Of a DNA stretch of 64,000 bases, positions 10,630-20,581 are shown one piece after another; position 1 is the stretch's first letter; each line of letters begins with the position of its first letter. Both the position numbers and the translations under genes were made by a program. The DNA lies in NCBI GenBank assembly GCA_963573315.1, contig OY752142.1, positions 682,001 to 746,000 on the forward strand. Direction: 5' to 3'. Under the pieces are notes generated by a model. The model saw only the letters and a program-made list of their open reading frames with translations. It ran no database searches and was not told the DNA's origin. This DNA comes from Entomortierella parvispora (lineage: Eukaryota; Mortierellomycota; Mortierellomycetes; Mortierellales; Mortierellaceae).

Positions 10630-10855
10630 CCTGGATGCTGCAAGATATCATGGGGGTCGCACATTCTGAAGGAGAGTCATTCGGCCTGTCTTGGGTTACT
10701 CGATTAAGGTGTCCACATGTCAACATTTTGGTGGTGGTCAGAACCAGAGGCAAACACCAATTTACTGAGGCAATGGGCAAGGCTAAAGGAAATAAAGATC
10801 GTTCCGCCGCTGTGTCGCATCATTTCCCAATAGTCATGCTCGATATGGCCAGAGA
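10630..10855 (+). pseudogene. Decayed fragment of an F-box/LRR gene
   Basis: A 225-base stretch aligns by eye with the 3' half of the F-box gene at 13788-14951 (its region 14545-14865), including the string G-V-A-H-S-E-G-E and the block around N-T-N-L-L-R-Q-W-A-R-L-K. Relative to that copy it has lost about 60 bases between two GATATC sites, several single or double bases that break the frame, and about 40 bases after the L-K-E region. No 5' half or start remains. It sits immediately upstream of the F-box gene at 10994, exactly as the intact gene at 13788 sits upstream of the one at 15181. Confidence 0.85.
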
Positions 10856-10993
10856 ACAAAGAACAAAGATGACACGTCATTACTTTGCCATTTGGGCTGA
10901 AGGGTCTCCCAGTTTTTTTTTCCCTTCTCTTCTTCGTCGTCTTTTCTCTCTTCCTTTTTCTCTCCCATTGTCCAAATCACTCGGACACTCCTA

Positions 10994-12174
10994 ATGAACC
11001 TAGGCGAGATCCAACTCGAGGTCGGAGAGCATCTTCATACTCCAGACTTGCTCGCTTGTGTGCTCGTCTGTAAGGAATGGAACTCTGTCTTTATCACAGA
11101 ACTATACCGCAACATCATTTTCACTCCCACAGATCGATGGGGTTTCCCACGCCGTGGGACCCTGCAACAACTTGTAGCCTCTCTCTATCGGTTCCGAAGC
11201 CACATCCGCAGTTTGAGCTTCGAATTGCTCGCTCTTCAAACAGATCTACTTTTGTTTAATCTAGAAAACTGCCTGCTCTCCAAAGACAAAGTGACCTTGG
11301 AGCCGATATCTACGGTTGCAAACAAAATGCTATCAAAAGTAGAGGCAGCAGCCTTAGCAGCATACCATGGAGCCCTGATACGACCTCGCTCGCCATTGTT
11401 TCCAAACAATCTCTCTCCATGACTATTCAGCATACTAGGGGAGGCGAGCTGAGTTGGCTCGCCCATTGTCCTCGTCTCCGATCCCTGCAATTCTCTATTC
11501 CTCGAAAAAGATTCGTCAAAGAGACTCTCCCCTTGACCACGACCATGCTCTTGTCCGATATCCTTGCTCTTCCTGTTTGGTCTACGACGCTGACACATCT
11601 TCAAATCTTGGGCTGGTCCATGTATGAGGAACTTGAGATCCCGATGCTGAGGCACTGCACAGTCCTGATAGATTTGACGTTCTGTCCTGGAGAGGCGGGT
11701 GCGAGAGTCTTAGAATTCTTTCAGTCTTTGCGCCATTTGGATATGTCAGAGAACATTATGAATCCATGGGTGACGCAGATGGTCCTGGGCACTTTGACAG
11801 GTCTGGAAAAGTTGTCCATATGTCAGTTTAAAGTCATGGCGTTGATCGGGATCGACTGGGCGCTCGTAGATCCAGCCTTAGGAAAATTTGGGAAGGAATG
11901 GACCTGTACTCGGTTAAAGTGTTTGCGTATCGTGTCCTTGGAATGGAGTTCGAAACCAAAGGTGAATACTGATCTACTGACTCAATGGGCAAGACTGAAG
12001 GAGCTGGAGTCCCTAGAGATCGAAACAATGAGTTGTGAGGAAGGTTGCACCACCGTCTTGCATCACTTTGCCATGGAGACACCATGGAACTTGGAACCCT
12101 GTCAAGAACCGCTCCCTTGGATGACGGGGATGTGGCCAAAGTTGAAAACATACAAGAGCGGTGGATGGAAGTAG
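10994..12174 (+). pseudogene. F-box/LRR protein 3, 4-base frameshift
   Basis: The frame starts at 10994 with the F-box (M-N-L-G-E-I-Q-L-E-V-G-E-H-L) and stops after 142 residues at 11420-11422. The next frame continues the family protein without other damage from 11419 to 12174, ending in G-G-W-K-stop. Against the paralogue at 7837, the bases TTGG are missing between 11407 and 11408, in the L-F-P-N-L-E-S-L segment. The first frame's TGA overlaps an ATG (ATGA at 11419-11422), so reinitiation could give an LRR-only product of 251 residues. Alternatives are an assembly or read error, or a dead gene. An intron is unlikely because no sequence is gained. Confidence 0.85.
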
Positions 12175-12929
12175 CAATTGGAGAAAAAAAAAGTAAAAAA
12201 AATTGCGAGATCTACTCTTGCTTTTGTTTCTTGCTGTCTCTTTTCCACGCTGGAGTTTTCCCAACGTCGTGTGCATGGAGTGTCATCTGTCCTAGGCAGG
12301 TCGTCACTGTCCTAACTCCCACATCCCTTTCTCCCGACCTTGCTGCTCCTTCCTTCCTTACACTGAATTGCCCTTTCTTTTCACAGTCCTCAAGGTTCTC
12401 CGCCCTCACATTTTGCACGCATCCCCTTTCTCCCACATTTTCTCTTGCAAAAGATCAAAAAAGCAGCTACACGAGAGGAGCCGCCACAAGCAACACCTTG
12501 CTGTGTTCTATCCCTCTTCAAGACCACGATGATGCTCTTCGTTGAACCCTCCTCATCTTTTGCATTGATCTTCCTCTTTGCATCTTTCCATCGTTTTGCT
12601 TTTTACGCCACCTCCCTAGCACCGTCGTCTCCACTTGAGCTCTCTGTAGTTTTATTCATTTACCATTTCTCCATGACTTGCCAGCACCCAATAATGCATC
12701 TTCCTCTGCAATCCCTGGGCTGCTTCTCCTTGTTTCCTCTTTCTGGGCCACAATGTTTTTTTCTTCACTGCTTTGATCTCCTGCTACTTCCTTGGTATCG
12801 TCGTTTCCCCCCTCTGTTGTTGTTCATCTTTTACCATTTATCCCGGACTTTGCTCAGCATCCAATGTTGCATCCTCCTCTATTATTCCTGATCTGTTTCT
12901 TTTCTCTTTGGCAGTGTCCAGCTCCATCA
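12175..12929. repeat. Intergenic with ~170-bp imperfect direct repeat
   Basis: Pyrimidine-rich sequence upstream of the small secreted-peptide gene. Two diverged copies of a 90-100-base unit can be followed, at about 12650-12750 and 12820-12915, sharing the order T-T-A-C-C-A-T-T-T, then G-A-C-T-T, then C-A-G-C-A, then C-C-A-A-T, then T-G-C-A-T-C and C-C-T-C-T. The spacing is about 171 bases. A 148-codon open frame here (12445-12891) is compositional, made of F, S, L and C. Confidence 0.5.
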
Positions 12930-12937
12930 TATAAATA
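12930..12937 (+). promoter_or_regulatory. TATA box of the secreted knottin-like gene
   Basis: TATAAATA lies 88 bases before the ATG at 13018. The same spacing is seen before the quinone oxidoreductase (55698) and the GST (minus strand, about 17719-17728). Confidence 0.6.
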
Positions 12938-13017
12938 ACCTGCGTCTTTCAACTTTTTTCTTCTATCCAACAACAATTTCAACCATCATTTCCCTTCGAG
13001 ACATTGTATATTCCACT

Positions 13018-13170
13018 ATGCTTCTCAAATCCCTCATTGTTCTCTCTGTTCTTTTGGTGTCCGCCGCTGCCGAATCATGCCTCCCCCAAGGCAGTATTTG
13101 TGGACTTCCTGATAGCAAAGAGTGTTGCAACACTTGTGATGATTTCGAAGGCTTTTTTTTTTGCACGTAG
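13018..13170 (+). CDS. Small secreted six-cysteine (knottin-like) peptide
   Basis: A 50-codon frame, ATG 13018 to TAG 13168-13170. Residues 1-18 are a clear signal peptide: M-L-L-K, a hydrophobic core of L, I and V, then S-A-A-A. The predicted mature peptide of about 32 residues has six cysteines spaced C-x6-C-x7-C-C-x2-C-x8-C, which fits the inhibitor-cystine-knot spacing (C-C-CC-C-C). A TATA box stands 88 bases upstream. Such peptides are secreted and disulphide-stable; in fungi they are candidate effectors, antimicrobials or protease inhibitors, but no activity can be assigned. Caution: the last codons lie in a run of ten T, so a slipped base would change the C-terminus including the sixth cysteine. 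A very short intron using that tract cannot be excluded. Confidence 0.6.
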   Translation: MLLKSLIVLSVLLVSAAAESCLPQGSICGLPDSKECCNTCDDFEGFFFCT

Positions 13171-13787
13171 TGACCAGCCAGGCTCTTCGATGAAAGGTAG
13201 ACTAGACTTGAAATTTGCTATAGAGATTATTTGCAACACAGGCACCGAACTGTATCTTATATCCCTGAGAAGAAACCCCTTTAATGGCTAGATCCTTTGG
13301 TTTGGATGTCCTCGCCTGTTCATAACCTGAACACATCGGAGCTTCATTGACGGCTACCTCACCAAGAACTGACAGAGAATTCCTTTATTACGAGTACAGC
13401 GACCGTAGGTAGACCGCAATAAATCCTGATCTTGGGTGATCCACCCGTTGTCGCTACATTGTGTTCTTGTCAATGATATCTGCCAAAAAATCTTACCTGG
13501 TCAGATATTGGCCATCATGGTCTATAGACACCGTCAGCTCTGTTCTGATTTGTTGAAATGTGGGATGTTTTTATGATACTTTTCCACTGTTGCGGTGGCC
13601 CTTGCTCAGTTGCTCACCTCCTTTTTGGTCAAGAACGCTTTTCGGTCTCCTTAAATTTCTTTTGTGGCACGCAGAGAGGGCACAAGGAGATTCTCCTCTT
13701 CCTTTTGTCCTTTCCCTTTACTCTTTTCTTCATTCTTTCTTCCTCTTTACGTCCCCTAGCCCTCGCCAATCCAAGTATCCGAAAAGT
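13171..13787. other. Intergenic with relic repeat
   Basis: No gene seen. About 13329-13412 resembles 46002-46110, sharing A-A-C-A-C-A-T-C, G-A-G-C-T-T-C-A-T-T-G-A, A-C-C-T-C-A-C-C-A-A-G-A-A and T-T-T-A-T-T-A-C-G-A-G in the same order. This suggests an old dispersed repeat. The 100 bases before 13788 are the pyrimidine-rich F-box promoter. The next gene's frame extends in phase back to 13560 without homology. Confidence 0.5.
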
Positions 13788-14951
13788 ATGAACATTCCCG
13801 ACATCCGACTCGAGGTTTCCAGATATCTGCAACCGCCAGCTCTATCAGTCTGCGCTCTCGTCTGCAAAGACTGGTACTCGTCCTTTATCCCGATCCTGTA
13901 CCGCAACCTCGCCTTCTCTCATTCTCACCCAGTAGGATTCCCACGCAACGGGAGGATATCGCAGTTGGCCTCCTCTTTCTACCCGTTCGGGGTCCACATC
14001 CGGAGCTTGAGTCTGAACTTGATTGACGTTCATATGGATCAACTCTTGACCGAGACTGTGCACTCTTTTCAATTGAAATACAATACGATCCCAGAACTCG
14101 CTGCAATTACAACAGCATCGACAACGATGGCTCGGAGAAAACCTGGAACACCATTATTCCCCAATATGACTCATCTCACCCTAGTCATCTATGATCCAGA
14201 AGGAGTCGATCTGGCCTGGGTAGCTCTTTGTCCTCGACTCCGGTCCTTGCGCCTCTCTATCACTACCCAGAGTTGGTTCAGGAAGATGGCTTCCCGAAAA
14301 GCTGTTGCTCCTCTATCTAAAATCCTAGCTCTTCCTCTTTGGTCCAAGACACTGACCCATTTGAGGATGTCTAGTGACGAATTGGACGACAATGGACTCG
14401 AGCTCCAGATCTTGAGCAGCTGTTCTTTTTTGACAGAGTTGGCGCTAAGTCTTCGGCCCTTGGGCGTGAAGACCTTTGAGGCCCTGATGAAATTGGGTCA
14501 TTCTCTAAGTCATTTGAATTTGATGGGCTGCGGTAACATGCAGTCATGGATGCTGCAGGATATCCTGGGATCTTTTACAAAGCTGGAAGAACTGTCTCTC
14601 TCAACGTTCTCGGTCCATGATATCATGGGGGTCGCACATTCTGAAGGAGAGCCCTTCGGCCTATCTTGGGCGTGTACTCGATTGAAGTGTTTACATGTCA
14701 ACTTTTTGGAATGGTGGTCAGAACCAGAAGCAAACACCAATTTGCTGAGGCAATGGGCAAGACTAAAGGAGCTGGACTCTTTGTACATCATGAGCATGAG
14801 AATAATTGGAAGTGAAGATCGATCCACCGCAGTGTTGCATCATTTCCCAATAGTGATGTCGTGGAACAAGACTGCGTGCAACAAACCGCTCGCGTGGATG
14901 ATGAAAATGTGGCCAAAGTTGACAAAATACAAGAGTGGTGGATGGAAGTGA
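13788..14951 (+). CDS. F-box/LRR protein 4 (array A, intact)
   Basis: 387 codons from the ATG that aligns with the other family starts (M-N-I-P-D-I-R-L-E-V). The in-frame extension back to 13560 is not conserved. The F-box spans about residues 3-45 (P-P-A-L-S-V-C-A-L-V-C-K-D-W); LRR-like segments follow (C-P-R-L-R-S-L-R-L, K-T-L-T-H-L, L-S-H-L-N-L, L-E-E-L-S-L). It ends in the family block W-P-K-L-T-K-Y-K-S-G-G-W-K. It is the intact counterpart of the decayed fragment at 10630-10855. Predicted role: substrate-recruiting subunit of an SCF ubiquitin ligase, target unknown. Confidence 0.88.
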   Translation: MNIPDIRLEVSRYLQPPALSVCALVCKDWYSSFIPILYRNLAFSHSHPVGFPRNGRISQLASSFYPFGVHIRSLSLNLIDVHMDQLLTETVHSFQLKYNTIPELAAITTASTTMARRKPGTPLFPNMTHLTLVIYDPEGVDLAWVALCPRLRSLRLSITTQSWFRKMASRKAVAPLSKILALPLWSKTLTHLRMSSDELDDNGLELQILSSCSFLTELALSLRPLGVKTFEALMKLGHSLSHLNLMGCGNMQSWMLQDILGSFTKLEELSLSTFSVHDIMGVAHSEGEPFGLSWACTRLKCLHVNFLEWWSEPEANTNLLRQWARLKELDSLYIMSMRIIGSEDRSTAVLHHFPIVMSWNKTACNKPLAWMMKMWPKLTKYKSGGWK

Positions 14952-15180
14952 ACTTCCGGGAGCAAAGATTTACGACAATAAAAAAAGATGGGACAAACAA
15001 ACAAACAGAGTCGACTTCGAGAGCCGACTTCGCGTTTCTGACGCGGCGTGTTGACTTTGCCATTTGGGCTGAGGGGAAGAAAGATTCTCTTTGCGTCCTT
15101 TTTTTTTTTTTCTTCGCCCTTTTCCTTCTCTTCCTGTTCTCTCCCATTCTCCAAATCACTCCAACACTCCAACACTCCTA

Positions 15181-16491
15181 ATGGACCAAGGCGAGATCCA
15201 ACTCGAGGTCGGGAAGCATCTTCGTACTCCAGACTTGCTCACTTGCGTGCTCGTCTCCAAGGAATGGAATTCGATCTTTATCCCCCAACTCTATCGCAAC
15301 ATCGAGCTTGTTCATTCCCCTCAATGGGCATTCCCACGTCGCGGGACCCTGTCAGAGTTAGCGACGTCTCTCTATCGGTTTCGAATCCACATCCGGAGCC
15401 TGCATTTGGAATTGGTTGCTTTTCAAATAGATCAACTTTTGTCGACAATAGAAAGTTCCTCTCAATCCAAAGACAAAACGATCCTGGAGCCATTGACCAC
15501 AGGAACACAAGCAGTGCTTCCGGAAATCCTCCCTACACCCTTGTTCCTGGATCTGGCGTCTCTCACCTTGAACGTCGTCTATGACTCGCAAGGGGCCGGA
15601 CTAGCCTGGATAGCCCATTGTCCTCATCTCCAGTCCCTGCATCTCGTGGTCCCTACCCTGGGGAGGCTGAAGAGGGCTGCCTCCCAAGATGGAGTCGATC
15701 CCTTGCCAACCATTTTAGCCCTTCCTTTTTGGTCCACGACTCTAAGGCGTCTGCAGATCTCGGGTGGCACATTGGCGGAAGAGCTCGAAACTCAAATCTT
15801 GAAGCAGTGCACAGCCCTGAGAGAGCTGGTCCTTTGTCCACAACAACAAACAGGTGTGGGAGCTTTTGAAACCTTTGCGGGATTTTTTCAATCTTTGAGC
15901 CATCTGGACATGACGGAACGGAAAGTGCCCTCATGGGTGTTGCAACCCATCCTAGGATCTTTTACTAGTCTGCAAAAACTCTTCCTCTCAAAGTTCTCTG
16001 TCTATGGCGTACTGGGGGTTGTCCCTTGGCCAGGAGAGCCCGAGGGCGTCTTTCCAACGGAATGGGCGTGTACTCGGTTAAAGTTTCTACATATCGACAG
16101 CTTGATGTGGTGTTCATCATCCGATACGAACACAAGTTTTCTGGCGCAATTAGCAAGACTGAAGGAATTGGAGTCCTTGGAGATCATGATGATGGGCTGT
16201 GATGACCGTTCGATCGCCGTGTTGCACCACTTTCCAATAGAGACCCCATGGAACTTGGATCCTTGCGAGGTACCACTCCCTTGGATGAAAGAAATGTGGC
16301 CAAAGTTGACAGGATACAAAAGTGGCGGATGGATCAAAAGGGATGTAGAGATCAAAAAATGGGGCCCAGAGTACAACAGAGTAAGGGAGCTGCAATTTCA
16401 ATATCTGCTCCCTGTACGTGCCCCATCGATTAATCGCGGACATCCCCGGAATCAAACCAAAAACATCTACCCTTTGCAGAAACGTTTTTAA
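15181..16491 (+). CDS. F-box/LRR protein 5 (array A, extended C-terminus)
   Basis: 436 codons starting M-D-Q-G-E-I-Q-L-E-V-G-K-H-L at the ATG that follows a pyrimidine tract shared with the copy at 10994. It has an F-box, then LRR-like repeats, then the family block W-P-K-L-T-G-Y-K-S-G-G-W. Paralogues stop one codon later, but here the ending is changed and the frame runs on for about 51 residues rich in R, N and P, with no counterpart in the other copies. This looks like stop-codon loss and read-through into former 3' flanking DNA. The 5' flank (T-T-T-G-C-C-A-T-T-T-G-G-G-C-T-G-A near 15056) is also shared with 10885, evidence of block duplication. Confidence 0.86.
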   Translation: MDQGEIQLEVGKHLRTPDLLTCVLVSKEWNSIFIPQLYRNIELVHSPQWAFPRRGTLSELATSLYRFRIHIRSLHLELVAFQIDQLLSTIESSSQSKDKTILEPLTTGTQAVLPEILPTPLFLDLASLTLNVVYDSQGAGLAWIAHCPHLQSLHLVVPTLGRLKRAASQDGVDPLPTILALPFWSTTLRRLQISGGTLAEELETQILKQCTALRELVLCPQQQTGVGAFETFAGFFQSLSHLDMTERKVPSWVLQPILGSFTSLQKLFLSKFSVYGVLGVVPWPGEPEGVFPTEWACTRLKFLHIDSLMWCSSSDTNTSFLAQLARLKELESLEIMMMGCDDRSIAVLHHFPIETPWNLDPCEVPLPWMKEMWPKLTGYKSGGWIKRDVEIKKWGPEYNRVRELQFQYLLPVRAPSINRGHPRNQTKNIYPLQKRF

Positions 16492-16572
16492 AAACAATAG
16501 TGTATTTCACTACAACAAGAAAGGCGCTGCTCCTTTCATTGAATGATTTGAAGTTGCCAATTTTCTTTTTTT

Positions 16573-17628
16573 CTAATTGCCCTCGACTGCCGACGACGGA
16601 AGGAGTTCAGGATGATGATCTCGGACCATGCCCTCGGATTTGACATCCAGCTTCTTGTACTCTGCAGACTGGATCCAGTTGGCGTAGCTGTCCTTGGACT
16701 CGATCGTGTGGCGGACCTTGATGATACCAGGGGTCTTCGACTCGTTCACTACCGTCGCCACACGTTCCTTGCCGATAATCTTTTCCAGAGCGTCCAGCAT
16801 GGTAGTTGTTCGGATATCGGCCAGCGTGGTCTAAAAAAAAAAAGAGAGAGAGAGACGGTGTTTAGAGATTGGATTTGTCATTTGTTTTTGCTTTTGCTTT
16901 GCAAAGTGATCACAAAATTACCCTGTTGCCCACATAGTGCCCATTCAGGTGGTTGTTCTCCAAATGAGCCTCATGGATCCTAGCCCAGTTACTCAACTGT
17001 TCGTTCAAGAACTTGTTCAAGTACTTTGCCTTCTCCTCCTCGTCCTTGCCCGAGGATTCCCAAAAGAAAATGCTCATGGTCTCCTGAAAAAACATGGCGT
17101 TGGAGTTTGAATAGAACGAGTTGATCAATGCTTCCTCCCACGCGTTTTCGCCGTGGAGTCCAAACTGTTTCGCCAGGAAGATGTCGATTGCCATATTCTC
17201 GGCCAAGACCAGTTTCTAATAGGATGCAAGGAAAAAAGGCTATCAGGTTACATCAGAGGATAGAGGGAAGAAGATGGGAAGAAAGGGGAAAGATTCTCAC
17301 CTCGCCATCGGGATGGATGACCGTGAGAACAGGGATCATTTCAAAGGGAGCGTTGGGTTTTTCGGCGCCCCAGTTCTAGAGAACAAAGAGCATCCGTTGC
17401 ACGTTAGCGATGATCAGAACGCGAGCAGACAAATACAGGCGCGAGATGAGATGTTGAAAGAGTTACAGGCGTGGGAAAGACTGGTTCCCAGTCCGCGTTT
17501 GCATACGCCAAGATACCACGGGCACTGGTGCCTCCAAAGTGTATGCCAAAATACATCAGTTTGTATTGGAGACCTTCCTCGGCGATCAGCTTGGAGTTAT
17601 TATCCGAGTCGAGGTTGTAGACCTTCAT
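16573..17628 (-). CDS. Glutathione S-transferase, sigma-like (4 exons)
   Basis: Exons 17467-17628, 17301-17375, 16922-17215 and 16573-16830, all in phase with GT-AG borders; 262 residues. The N-terminal thioredoxin-fold half shows Y-F-G at the usual start of helix 1, then N-A-P-F, then the conserved cis-proline strand I-P-V-L, and L-A-E-N-M-A-I, where most family members have E-S-x-A-I to hold the glutathione gamma-glutamyl group. The C-terminal helical half follows, with H-L-E-N-N-H-L and T-L-A-D-I, the site of the conserved capping aspartate. It conjugates glutathione to electrophiles in the cytosol, or acts as a prostaglandin-synthase-like isomerase; the substrate is unknown. A TATAAAAAGG lies about 90 bases upstream on the minus strand. 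Confidence 0.85.
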
Positions 17629-17718
17629 GGTGTGTCCTGTGGTTGTAGTTGAGTGTGTGAAAGAAAGGAGAGAAGGAAGGACGTTGGTTGTTGGTTGGTC
17701 AAGGGTCTTCCTGCTCCC

Positions 17719-17728
17719 CCTTTTTATA
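17719..17728 (-). promoter_or_regulatory. TATA box of the GST gene
   Basis: Read on the minus strand this is TATAAAAAGG, about 90 bases before the ATG at 17628. Just upstream is a run of A on that strand. Confidence 0.6.
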
Positions 17729-17980
17729 AAAAAAAAAAATGTCGTCGAGACCGAGAGCGCAAAGTCAAACGAGGTGCACCCTGCATGAACTGAACAGGGC
17801 CACCTCCGATCCACCAATCAAAATGCTCTCGTATATTTCTCCACATCATGTCAAATGAAAGTGTCCTTGCACTGGAGAGGAGTGCGGCGCTCCACTTTTA
17901 TTCACATCGACAACACTGGCCCAGGAATGGCAGAAAAAGACTTGCTGTCCACCGAGATTGTATGTTCTTGTTGATCCACG

Positions 17981-20236
17981 TTAGACGGCCATGTTGATGT
18001 ACTTGTACTGCGTGTACTCGTCCAGTCCTTGTCTACCACCCTCGCGACCCATGCCAGACTCCTTGATCTATACCATCACCAAAACATAAAAAGTTCTCAT
18101 GGTTAGAGTTGAGAGCTCTCGTCTTCATCCAATCAATTGCTGTCTGACGACTTACGCCACCAAAGGGAGCCACTTCGGATGAGATCGCGCCTGTGTTGAC
18201 GCCGACCATGCCGACCTGCATCTTCTCGGCCACACGCCAGCAGCGGGCCGCATCCTTGCTGAAAAAGTACCCCGCCAGTCCGAAACGCGTACTGTTGGCA
18301 GCCTCAAGGACCTCGTCTTCAGTTTCAAAGCTAAAGATACCTGCCACCGGTCCAAATGTTTCCTCGTTCGCCATCTTCATGTTGGTCTTCATATCAGCCA
18401 GGACTGTCGGTGGATAGAAATAACCATGGGTTCCGGAACCTGCACCGTCCTTGACGTGATTTCCACCCGTGATCAGTTTAGCGCCGTGTTGTAGAGCATC
18501 CTCGACATGAAAATGGACCTTGTCCACTGCCCCTTGATTGATGAGAGGTCCATGTGTCGTTGACTTTTCAAATCCTGACCCGACCTGGAAATTCTTGACC
18601 TTTTCACTCATAAGAGCCGTAAATTTATCCTCGATGGAGGAGTGGACATAGAACCGGTTAACACAGATGCAGGTCTGTCCACTCGATCGGAACTTTGCCA
18701 TGATCGCCGCTATATGATGTGATCTAGAAAAAGGTCAGATACATGTTTTCGCCGACTCTTTTGAGAGTGAGCGAAGCAACAATCAAGACATTACCGTCGA
18801 CGGCTTTTTCCAAATCAGCGTCTTCGAAAACAATAAAGGGTGCGTTGCCTCCCAATTCTAAAGATACCTTCTTGACCGTGTCGGCACTCTGCTTCAACAA
18901 AACTTTTCCAACAGCCGTAGATCCTGTGAACGAAATTCCAGAGATATCCAAGCTCTCGCAAAAGTGTTTGCCGATGGCCTTTGTGTTCGCATGTGTCGTT
19001 ACAATTCCGATGACGCCCTTGGGAACTCCTGCTCGCATGCCTAGTTCGCAAAGGGCCAGGGCCGATAACGGGGTTTCAGAGGCCGGCTTGGCTACGACAG
19101 TGCATCCCACAGCCAAGGCTGCTCCAAACTTTCTTGTAATCATGGCGTTGGGAAAGTCTAGCCAATAAAAGAATGTCAGTCTTTTGACCGCTTTTCAAAT
19201 TGGTCTACAGTATTTTTACGTCATGTACAATTCTGCTCTTACTCCAAGGTGTAATGATGCCAACGACTCCCAATGGTTGTCGGATTGCCATCATACGCTG
19301 CTGACGGCTTGGACTTGGGATGATTTCGCCATAGAGTCTCTTTGCCTCCTCTGAGAACCATTCGAAAAAACTTGCACTATTTTTTTTTTTTTTTTTTTTT
19401 TTTTGCGTTAACATCAAATCATCATAATGATGTCGTAGACATTCTCCAAACGACAGTTTACCCATATCGGATTTCTCCAAGCGCGTCAGCCAGAGGTTTT
19501 CCATTCTCCCAGGTCAAGATCTTGGCTAGGTCCTCCTCGTTCTCCAGAATTAGATCATTCCACTTGCGGAGGATGGCGCTTCTTTCCTATTGAATTTGGA
19601 TGCAAGAATGGTTCGGTCATTCGTGGGTGACTAGTGGGGTAAAAGCAGAAAGAAAGAGAGAGAGAGAGAGAGAAGCACGTATTGATCGCTTACCTTGGCA
19701 GTCTTTTGACTCCACTCGGGCAGAGCATTCTTGGCGGCTTGAATGGCTCTTTCTGCATCGTCTGTGTTCATGTCGGGGAAGCTGGCAATCTCAACACCCC
19801 GAGCCGGATCTAAATAACCGATCATGACACGGACAAGTCAGGTATTTTTTTGACAGACTATTTTTCATAGATCAGCCTTGTTTTCTTTTCTTTGCTTGAG
19901 ACTCTGTTTTACCAAACACGGGAAAGCGCTTTCCAGAGGCAGCGGTCTTTACGTGGACATTGTCAATAAAACCGGCTTCGATCAGCAGTGACCTATCTTT
20001 TAACTATAGAGCAGAACGAGGTTCAGCTGCATGGCTTTGCCTGCTTACATGCATCAAGCAATTTGACATGCCAACTCTACCTGAAGCTGTCCATGGGAAT
20101 TGAGGATGGACATGCATCGAACATGTCGAGCTGATACTGAGCTGCCGAGAGAGGAAGTGGATTGCATGGGCCGAACATGGAGCGCGAATTGTGAAGCTGT
20201 GCGAGGGGTCGTTCCCATGTGTCGCAAGTGCAGCAT
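17981..20236 (-). CDS. Succinate-semialdehyde dehydrogenase, mitochondrial (8 exons)
   Basis: Exons 20081-20236, 19913-20003, 19694-19809, 19462-19586, 19243-19376, 18795-19157, 18156-18709 and 17981-18067. All junctions keep frame and give 541 residues. It is an aldehyde dehydrogenase oxidising succinate semialdehyde to succinate with NAD(P), the last step of the GABA shunt. Family marks: I-T-P-W-N-F-P-N-A-M, F-T-G-S-T-A-V-G-K, L-E-L-G-G-N-A-P (catalytic Glu) and S-G-Q-T-C with the nucleophile near residue 342, then E-E-T-F-G-P and the final K-E-S-G-M-G-R-E-G. Exon 1 encodes 52 residues rich in R, H, S and T with no acidic residue, a plausible mitochondrial presequence; its start is the least certain part. 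One intron (19377-19461) contains a 20+ base T tract. Confidence 0.88.
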
Positions 20237-20581
20237 TTTGGAGGCTGTGAATTGTTACGAATAAGGGTGAGAGTGGGGAGGAGGGGTTATCTAGAGGCTG
20301 AATGAAGGAATGAATGGATGGGATGGAGAGTAAGAGTAGAGAGATGAATGGACGAAAGAAGTGAGGGAAAGAGCAATGCGAAGAGACGGTCCTTTTTTCC
20401 CACACGCGCGCCTCTTCTTTTTCCCCCTTCGCGTGTCCCTCCCGTCTGCTCTGTCCCCCCGCCCTGCAACGGCCCGCAAGAAACGCGTCGTTCGATCGTC
20501 CGTCTTCCGTTTCGTCTGCTTCCTTTCTCCTTGTTTTGCTTCCTCCTGCCCGTTTTATTTCGTGCTGCTCTGCTCTGCCTT
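20237..20581. other. Promoter region of SSADH gene
   Basis: No gene supported. Purine/pyrimidine-skewed sequence upstream of the dehydrogenase. A 200-codon minus-strand frame across it overlaps the dehydrogenase exon in another frame and has a biased R/S/K/G composition, so I treat it as chance. Confidence 0.5.

Noticed and set aside
12445-12891. 148-codon plus-strand frame
   Set aside because: Composition-only (F, S, L, C), overlaps a degenerate direct repeat, no domain or start context.
19377-19461. Frameshift-like A/T tract in the aldehyde dehydrogenase
   Set aside because: It is an intron with proper GT-AG borders; the exons join in phase.
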